Shown one piece after another: positions 23,095 to 28,727 of a stretch of DNA of 28,727 bases. Each line of letters starts with the position of its first letter. The stretch's first letter is position 1. The DNA lies in NCBI GenBank assembly GCA_964493695.1, contig CAZBPG010000042.1, positions 1 to 28,727 of the forward strand, in the 5' to 3' direction. Source of the DNA: Bog-950 sp964493695. Lineage in GTDB: Bacteria > Bacteroidota > Bacteroidia > Chitinophagales > LD1. The position numbers and the translations under genes are program-made. Under the pieces are notes generated by a model, which saw only the letters and a program-made list of their open reading frames with translations, was not told the DNA's origin and did not search any database.

Positions 23095-26000
23095 ATGAGA
23101 AAACTATCCGCCACGCTAATCTTTGCTTTTCTATACTTCTGTGCAAGTAACGCAACTACCCGCTACATTACTCAAACCGGTGCCGGTTTAAAAGATGGCA
23201 GCAGTTGGGCAAATGCCGGAGATAGCAGTACGGTGCAGAGTTTTATTAATGCAGCAGTTGCTAACGACCAGATTTGGATGGCAGCGGGGACTTATAAACC
23301 CACTGCCTATCCTGCGGGTTGCACTACATGTAGTAGTAACAGACACCGGTCTTTCATGCTCAAAAACGGAGTAAACTTATACGGTGGCTTTAATGGCACC
23401 GAAACTTTACTGGTGCAAGCCGACCCTGCTGCCAATGTAACTATACTAAGCGGCAACATAGGTTCGCTTACCGACAGCACCGATAACATAGCCCGCATAG
23501 TAGTGGGTATGAATATTACTTCAGATTTGGTGGTAAAAGGATTTACAATTTCGGGTGCTTATGCAGTTAGTTACCCTGTTTCCATCAATGGAGTTTATTT
23601 TGATGATGGTGGAGCCGTAGTGTTGTACAATACACGCGCGTACATCGAAAATTGCAAGTTGGTTAACAACACCTGCTCGAACTACGGCAGCGCTGTTTAT
23701 GTTCAAGGGAACACTGTGGTTAACATAGATAGCTGTTTAATAGAAAACAACCGCCACGATGGTGGTGCGGTAATGAACGACTATGGTCCTGGTGGCTCAA
23801 GTGGAGCGTTAGTTATTATTGCGCATTCAACTTTCAATAATAACCGGAACAGGACAACTGTTTGCAATGGCGGAGCTATTTTCGCATTAAGCGGTCTAAG
23901 TGTAAATAAATGCGTGTTTACCAATAACGAAGCGTACTACCTGCCTAACGGTACTGGTGGCGGAGGAGGAGCTATTTACGGGCAAGCATCATTAACTGTA
24001 AGAAACAGCGTTTTTGTAAATAATAAAGCCAGTGATGGTGGCGCTGTATTCGGAATAATCAATAGCCCTACCATAAGAAACTGTGTTTTTTACAACAATG
24101 CAGCCCGCAGAGGAGCAGCTTTTTTTGCCGATAACTATTCTAATTTTTCTGTAACGGGTTGTAATATTTATGGAAACACCGCTACTAATGCGGGCAGTAT
24201 TTTTTATACATGGACGAATCAGTATGCCGGTTCACTCTCACTTCGCAACAGCATAGTTCGCGAAAATACCGGACCTTCGTTTGGCGGAAGTGCATATTAC
24301 AGTATTGTGCAGCAAGGTATAACCGGTTCCACTAATATTATAGCCAGCCCGCAGTTTACTGATTCAACCGATTTGGATGGACCCGATAATGTATGGATGA
24401 CTGCCGATGATGGCTTTGCACTCACCTGCACCTCTCCGGCTTTAGATGCTGCCGACCCTACCGATGGAACTTTAACAGAAGATATACTGGGAGTTGTCCG
24501 TCCGCAAGGCGCGTGGCGCGATATGGGCGCGTATGAAAAAATCCCCGTAGGTAGTTTACCAACAGTAAGCAGCATTACTCAAGTTGTTGCGCCTGCCTGT
24601 AGTGGCGATAGTGCCAGCTTTACGGTTTCAGTAGCTAACCCTGGCAACAACTTTACCTGGCAATGGGCAAAAAACGGAACGCCAATTACCGGTGATACTT
24701 TTTCGTTAAAGGCATTGTTGGTAAACGGAGACGTTATTAAATATACCATTACCAGCCCCGATTATTGCACTGCTAATAATTCAATCAGCAAAACAATTAC
24801 TGCTTCGTACACCACAGCTGTCACACCGAACATCAACATCAGTGTGTTTCCCGATAATTTTGTTTGTGCGGGCACACCGGTTTATTTAACTGCTTCCACA
24901 ATTACCAACGGTGGAACAAATCCATCTTTTCAATGGTATGTAAACCATCAGCCCATTGGCGGCAACAACGATACTTTTGTTCCGGTTAGCTATAATAACA
25001 GCGATACTTTTTCCTGTATAATGACCACCAGTTTAACTTGTGTAACTAAACAGACCGACACCAGCGGGAACGTGGTTATGCTTGTAACCCCGGTTAAAAG
25101 AAAATATGTAAAACCGGGAGGCACCGGTAATGGCTCATCATGGGCAACTGCAATGGGTAATTTAAATGCCGCCTTAGATTCTGTATACGGAAGTTGCAAC
25201 GAAATTTGGGTGGCTGCGGGAACCTATAAGCCCGACAGGTATCCCGCCAGTGGCGGTAATTCTTGTAGTGGCTGTATTTCCAATCGCGATTTTGCATTCG
25301 ATGTAACTAATGTTGCTTTATTTGGCGGATTTAACGGAACAGAAACTTCTTTAAGCCAGCGCAATATTGCCGCCAGCCCAACTATATTAAGTGGTGATAT
25401 TGGAACCGCTGCAGTTACCGATAACTGTTACCATGTTGTTGTCTGTCTCTATCAGAATTACGCTTCAGTAATTGATGGTTTTACTATTCGCGATGGAAAC
25501 GCAAATCCAACATCACCATTTCCCACTAATACGACACTTTACAGCCAAAATATTTATCTTAATAGAGGTGGGGGAGTTTATTGTGCCGATAATACAATTA
25601 CCTCTATTCGCAATTGTACATTTCTAAACGATAGTGCTTACCAAGCGGCTGGAATTTACACAGAAGATGCGGAGGTAGCATTAACTAACTGTGTATTTAA
25701 TTCTAATAAGGCTAATAGTAAAGCAGGAGCTTTCAATGTTCATTCTTCAGTAAAATACAGCAATTGCGTTTTTTATAACAACTCCAGCACTGGGCTTTAT
25801 ACCGACAACTGCGCTAACTCGCAAATCAACAACTGTCTTTTTATTAAAAACACAGGTTACGGGTTTACCACTTCTTTGCCAAACAGTTTCAATATTATTA
25901 ACTCAACATTCTTTAAAAATACTTATGGAATATCTGCTTCTGTTAGCGGCAGCAGTTCTATAAAAAACAGTATCATAATTACTGACCTTGGAGGCTCAAC

Positions 26001-27741
26001 AAGTCATTCTGTTACGACCGGTGCAGCTGTAAGTTACTGCCTTCTTGATACAACATATACGGGTGCTACAAATATTAAAGCAAATCCTCTGTTTGTTGAT
26101 ACGCTTGATTTTGACGGGCCGGATAACATTTGGATGACAGCCGATGACGGGCTTTCACTTCAATGTAATTCACCGGCAATTGATACCGGTATTGTTACCA
26201 CAATAACAACAGATATTACCGGTGCAGCAAGGATTGGCAAACCCGATTTAGGTGCGTATGAAGTACCCGGCTCATCTACCTTACCAAGCCTGTTAATTAC
26301 AGCCAGTGCCGATACCATTTGCGCAAATGCAACGCTTACGTTTACTGCCACTCCGTCCGTTGGCGGAACAGCCCCTGCCTACCAATGGAAAAAGAACGGG
26401 AACAATGTAGGTACGGGCTCCACTTATTCTTCTTCATCTCTCGCAAATGGCGACCAGATAACCTGTGTGCTTACCAGCAATGCCAATTGCATTACAACCA
26501 CAACTGCAACTTCAAATACTATTACGGTTCATGTAATTCCCTCACCAACTCCACCTACTATTACGCCAAACGGGGCAACAACTTTTTGCAGTGGTGGCAG
26601 CGTTACGCTTAATGCCACAGGTGGCAGTAGTTTTAGTTGGAGCAATGGAGTGACAACAAGTAGCATTACGGTAAATGCAAGTGGTACCTATACAGTAAGC
26701 AATCCGGCAGGTGCAAATGGTTGCCCGGCAACCTCTGCACCCATTACGGTTACAGTAAACCCTTTACCTAATGTTACGGTTACACCAAGCGGCTCTACAT
26801 CGCTTTGCACCGGTCAAAGTGTAACCCTTAGCGTGCCAACCGGTAATACTTATTTATGGAGTACGAGCGAAACTACTTCCAGTATTACAGTAACCCAACA
26901 AGGCAATTACAAGGTTACAGTTACCACCGCTAACAATTGTAGTGCCGTTTCCACTACAACAAATGTTACTGTAAATTCAAACGTTACTCCTACTGTTACT
27001 TTAAATGCCAGCAAAACAACAATCTGCCTGGGCGAAACCGTAACCTTTACCGCTACCCAAACAAATGGAGGTAGTAGTCCAAGTTATGTGTGGTATAAAA
27101 ACGGAAATAGCACCGGGTCAGCTGCAAATCCGTATTCAACGTCCTCAATTGCTAATGGCGATGTCTTTACCGTAAAGTTAACTTCAAATGCACTCTGTGC
27201 CAGTCCAACGCAAGTAACATCCTCACCGGTTACTGTTACTGTAGTTACAGTTCCTACTCCGGTTATTTCTCAAAACGGAAACACCTTAACCAGTAGTTCT
27301 GCAACCGGCAACCAATGGTTCTTAAACGGAAATCCAATAGGTGGGGCAAATGGTCAAAACTATACACCAACGCAAAACGGTAATTACACCGTAAAGGTAA
27401 CCGATGCCAATAGCTGTGTTTCGCAACAATCCAATTCTATTTACATGAATGTTACGAGTATTGAGAATATGGATGAAGAAGGAATTACCATTTACCCCAA
27501 CCCCGCCACCACCCAACTCAATATTACCATAGGCGAAACCCTTACCGGTGCCCAACTAAACATTTACAACCTAACCGGTGCCCTGGTGCAAACCGGGCGG
27601 CTGTTAACTGTCAACAGTCAACTGTCAACCGTTAACCTGCCCTCCGGTGTCTACATAGCCGAGGTAAGCTTTGCCTGCCGTAGCTGTGCGCAGGCAGGAA
27701 CAAAAGAGGTGAGTATAAAGCGCAGGTGGGTGAAGATGTAA
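23095..27741 (+). CDS. Giant T9SS type A surface protein with two beta-helix modules and Ig-like domains
   Basis: 1548 residues. Signal peptide about 1-20 (FCASNA/TT). Module A (about 24-480) and module B (about 668-1056) are paralogous right-handed beta-helix (choice-of-anchor Q-like) units: both start RYIT/KYVK, carry GSSWA, IWMAAGTYKP / IWVAAGTYKP, GGFNGTET, ILSG(N/D)IG, then short NCVF-type helix turns, and end DGPDN(V/I)WMTADDG ... MGAYE/LGAYE. Ig/SprB-like domains lie between them (about 485-665) and after (about 1060-1455) with CSG or CTGQSVTL and WSNGVTTSSITV patterns. The T9SS type A sorting domain starts at ITIYPNPATTQLNIT (about 1462) and ends KRRWVKM. Likely exported and surface-attached, possibly adhesive or glycan-binding; no catalytic residues assigned. 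Anomaly: a 30-base palindromic insertion in the sorting-domain DNA. Confidence 0.93.
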   Translation: MRKLSATLIFAFLYFCASNATTRYITQTGAGLKDGSSWANAGDSSTVQSFINAAVANDQIWMAAGTYKPTAYPAGCTTCSSNRHRSFMLKNGVNLYGGFNGTETLLVQADPAANVTILSGNIGSLTDSTDNIARIVVGMNITSDLVVKGFTISGAYAVSYPVSINGVYFDDGGAVVLYNTRAYIENCKLVNNTCSNYGSAVYVQGNTVVNIDSCLIENNRHDGGAVMNDYGPGGSSGALVIIAHSTFNNNRNRTTVCNGGAIFALSGLSVNKCVFTNNEAYYLPNGTGGGGGAIYGQASLTVRNSVFVNNKASDGGAVFGIINSPTIRNCVFYNNAARRGAAFFADNYSNFSVTGCNIYGNTATNAGSIFYTWTNQYAGSLSLRNSIVRENTGPSFGGSAYYSIVQQGITGSTNIIASPQFTDSTDLDGPDNVWMTADDGFALTCTSPALDAADPTDGTLTEDILGVVRPQGAWRDMGAYEKIPVGSLPTVSSITQVVAPACSGDSASFTVSVANPGNNFTWQWAKNGTPITGDTFSLKALLVNGDVIKYTITSPDYCTANNSISKTITASYTTAVTPNINISVFPDNFVCAGTPVYLTASTITNGGTNPSFQWYVNHQPIGGNNDTFVPVSYNNSDTFSCIMTTSLTCVTKQTDTSGNVVMLVTPVKRKYVKPGGTGNGSSWATAMGNLNAALDSVYGSCNEIWVAAGTYKPDRYPASGGNSCSGCISNRDFAFDVTNVALFGGFNGTETSLSQRNIAASPTILSGDIGTAAVTDNCYHVVVCLYQNYASVIDGFTIRDGNANPTSPFPTNTTLYSQNIYLNRGGGVYCADNTITSIRNCTFLNDSAYQAAGIYTEDAEVALTNCVFNSNKANSKAGAFNVHSSVKYSNCVFYNNSSTGLYTDNCANSQINNCLFIKNTGYGFTTSLPNSFNIINSTFFKNTYGISASVSGSSSIKNSIIITDLGGSTSHSVTTGAAVSYCLLDTTYTGATNIKANPLFVDTLDFDGPDNIWMTADDGLSLQCNSPAIDTGIVTTITTDITGAARIGKPDLGAYEVPGSSTLPSLLITASADTICANATLTFTATPSVGGTAPAYQWKKNGNNVGTGSTYSSSSLANGDQITCVLTSNANCITTTTATSNTITVHVIPSPTPPTITPNGATTFCSGGSVTLNATGGSSFSWSNGVTTSSITVNASGTYTVSNPAGANGCPATSAPITVTVNPLPNVTVTPSGSTSLCTGQSVTLSVPTGNTYLWSTSETTSSITVTQQGNYKVTVTTANNCSAVSTTTNVTVNSNVTPTVTLNASKTTICLGETVTFTATQTNGGSSPSYVWYKNGNSTGSAANPYSTSSIANGDVFTVKLTSNALCASPTQVTSSPVTVTVVTVPTPVISQNGNTLTSSSATGNQWFLNGNPIGGANGQNYTPTQNGNYTVKVTDANSCVSQQSNSIYMNVTSIENMDEEGITIYPNPATTQLNITIGETLTGAQLNIYNLTGALVQTGRLLTVNSQLSTVNLPSGVYIAEVSFACRSCAQAGTKEVSIKRRWVKM
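27494..27741 (+). repeat. T9SS C-terminal domain DNA repeat, copy 1
   Basis: Encodes the last ~83 residues of the giant protein. It is nearly identical, base by base, to 28394-28611 at an offset of 900 except for about 30 extra bases in this copy. Contains CTGTTAACTGTCAACAGTCA at about 27601, an ACTGTCAAC-type internal repeat. Confidence 0.93.
27666..27700 (+). repeat. Palindromic insertion inside the T9SS sorting-domain coding sequence
   Basis: TGCCTGC (27672-27678) and GCAGGCA (27690-27696) form a 7-bp stem with an 11-base loop. The segment is absent from the second sorting-domain copy and adds about 10 residues (SFACRSCAQAGT in place of KTR) without breaking the frame. The core CTGCCGT..GCAGG resembles the inner stem of the palindrome at 18860-18895. 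Confidence 0.75.
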
Positions 27742-27777
27742 AGGAGGCTTATTAAAAGGAAGGGTTAGATTTAGGAT

Positions 27778-28611
27778 ATGAAGAGAGGGTTGCTGTTTCT
27801 TGTTTGTGGGTTTTTGTTTGGAGTTGCCGGAGCGCAATACTGCGGTCAATTCGGAAATCCATCGGGTCCTAATCAATGCGCACCTACAGGGTTAACACAA
27901 TCCGGTTTTTCTCCTAAATACGATAGCCTACCACCTGTTACCAATTGCGTTTCGTATGGTCAAGTGATTGAGTTTAAAAATTACGATACTATTTATTTCG
28001 GTGGGCAGAACTTGGTGATTCAATGGCTGCGGTTCGATTCTATCGGAAACCTGCCGGATGGTATTTGTTGGGCTACTGATAAAACCAACAATACCTTTAA
28101 TAGTGGTCAAACCGGTTGTATTAAGCTAATGGGAAACCCTTGTGCTGCACCGGGTCAATACCGTTTGGAATTTTGGATAACTTCAAAAATTGGCGGCATG
28201 TTTGTACATTCAAATCCTATTGACAATGGGCCAGATTATTTCGTCCGGGTGAAGAACCCCCAAGATGCTGACACGCCTGTAGATACTACACAACTAAATA
28301 GTCAACCTTTTATACCTTATGGTGCAGCGCCTTTATGTGCGGATTGTATATATGGAATTAGTGAGGGGTATGCAAACCCGCAATTCACAATTTCCCCCAA
28401 CCCCACCACCACCCAACTCAATATTACAATAGACGAAACCCTTACCGGTGCCCAGCTAAACATTTACAGTATAACCGGTGCGCTTGTTAAAACTGAATTG
28501 CTGTTAACTGTCAACAGTCAACTGTCCACCGTCAACCTGCCCTCCGGTGTCTACATAGCCGAGGTTAAAACCAGAGAGGTGAGTATAAAGCGCAGGTGGG
28601 TGAAGATGTAA
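27778..28611 (+). CDS. Small secreted T9SS type A cargo protein
   Basis: 277 residues. Signal peptide MKRGLLFLVCGFLFGVAGA with cleavage before QYCGQ. The mature body (about 20-195) is Cys- and Asn/Gly-rich with several Cys (CGQ, NQCAP, TNCVSY, GICWATD, GCIKLMGNPC, LCADC) likely in disulfides, and motifs NLVIQWLRFDSIG and PGQYRLEFWITSKIGG suggesting a beta-sandwich. A Pro/Asp/Thr linker leads to a T9SS type A sorting domain (about 203-277, FTISPNPTTTQLNIT to KRRWVKM) almost identical to that of the preceding gene. No family named for the body. It lies 36 bases after the giant gene and may be co-transcribed, although TAGATTTA at about 27766-27773 is a near-match promoter box. Confidence 0.88.
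   Translation: MKRGLLFLVCGFLFGVAGAQYCGQFGNPSGPNQCAPTGLTQSGFSPKYDSLPPVTNCVSYGQVIEFKNYDTIYFGGQNLVIQWLRFDSIGNLPDGICWATDKTNNTFNSGQTGCIKLMGNPCAAPGQYRLEFWITSKIGGMFVHSNPIDNGPDYFVRVKNPQDADTPVDTTQLNSQPFIPYGAAPLCADCIYGISEGYANPQFTISPNPTTTQLNITIDETLTGAQLNIYSITGALVKTELLLTVNSQLSTVNLPSGVYIAEVKTREVSIKRRWVKM
28394..28611 (+). repeat. T9SS C-terminal domain DNA repeat, copy 2
   Basis: Second copy of the sorting-domain DNA, lacking the 30-base palindromic insertion. The last 33 bases of both genes, through the stop, are identical, far above what protein constraint requires, so recent duplication or gene conversion is likely. Confidence 0.93.
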
Positions 28612-28640
28612 CCACCCCGCTACCCAATAAGCAACGCTTG

Positions 28641-28661
28641 CCCCTCCTGAAACAGGAGGGG
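28641..28661. repeat. Hairpin CCCCTCCTG-AAA-CAGGAGGGG
   Basis: Perfect 9-bp stem with AAA loop, 30 bases after the last stop. It is the exact reverse complement of the hairpin at 28694-28714; no T-run follows. Confidence 0.9.
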
Positions 28662-28693
28662 AATTTTAAAGGCAGCCTCAGGCGCGAAGGTTT

Positions 28694-28714
28694 CCCCTCC
28701 TGTTTCAGGAGGGG
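28694..28714. repeat. Hairpin CCCCTCCTG-TTT-CAGGAGGGG
   Basis: Inverted partner of 28641-28661, followed by GTGCCGAAGGCGGG at the window edge. The pair, 32 bases apart, has the form of a two-hairpin REP/BIME unit. Confidence 0.9.
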
Positions 28715-28727
28715 TGCCGAAGGCGGG

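Overview
The window looks like a Bacteroidota chromosome, probably from the Chitinophagia/Sphingobacteriia side, though I cannot name the genus. The reasons are two type IX secretion (T9SS) type A sorting domains, one CHU_C/gliding-type C-terminal domain, families largely restricted to Bacteroidota (DUF4920, a DUF5723-like barrel, the secreted 'asparagine synthetase B'-labelled family), A-rich leaders with no Shine-Dalgarno, and several matches to the Bacteroidota promoter form TAnnTTTG.

Layout. 15-4393: an AT-rich two-gene unit, a protein with two GHKL ATPase domains plus a receiver-like partner, with a 4-base overlap. It is followed by a structured repeat element (4454-4576). 4578-7160 (-): large secreted Gly-rich protein with four Ig-like repeats and a CHU_C domain. 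7281-8537 (+): secreted conserved protein that converges with, and overlaps, a dicarboxylate/acidic amino acid symporter (8534-9898, -). 9954-11618 (+): GT39-type glycosyltransferase. 11651-11723 (-): tRNA-Lys with its own promoter and terminator. 17033-11793 (-): tight four-gene operon of lipoprotein, outer-membrane barrel, FAD-dependent reductase and DUF4920 protein. 17132-18565 (+): second GT39-type transferase, divergent from that operon. 18611-18896: a cluster of unrelated perfect or near-perfect palindromes. 20684-18953 (-): helical-repeat protein plus a small membrane protein.

20960-21358 holds the most unusual structure: 19 tandem units of exactly 21 bases, with hairpins every 42 bases and an 84-base higher-order period. 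It sits between a promoter-like site (20828-20860) and a Bacteroidota-type helical + Fn3-like gene (21399-22109). 22215-28611: a YD-like lipoprotein and a giant beta-helix/Ig adhesin-like T9SS protein that share a near-identical 34-base upstream element, then a small T9SS cargo whose 3' end is almost a DNA copy of the giant gene's 3' end. The window ends in a pair of mutually inverted hairpins.

How the genes relate. Most of the region right of 4.5 kb encodes cell-surface or secreted products (T9SS cargo, lipoproteins, outer-membrane barrel, membrane glycosyltransferases). The first two genes differ in composition and nearly lack the ACCGGT hexamer that is very frequent elsewhere, so they are the best candidate for an acquired module, possibly defence or stress signalling. 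No transposase, integrase, CRISPR array or rRNA is visible.
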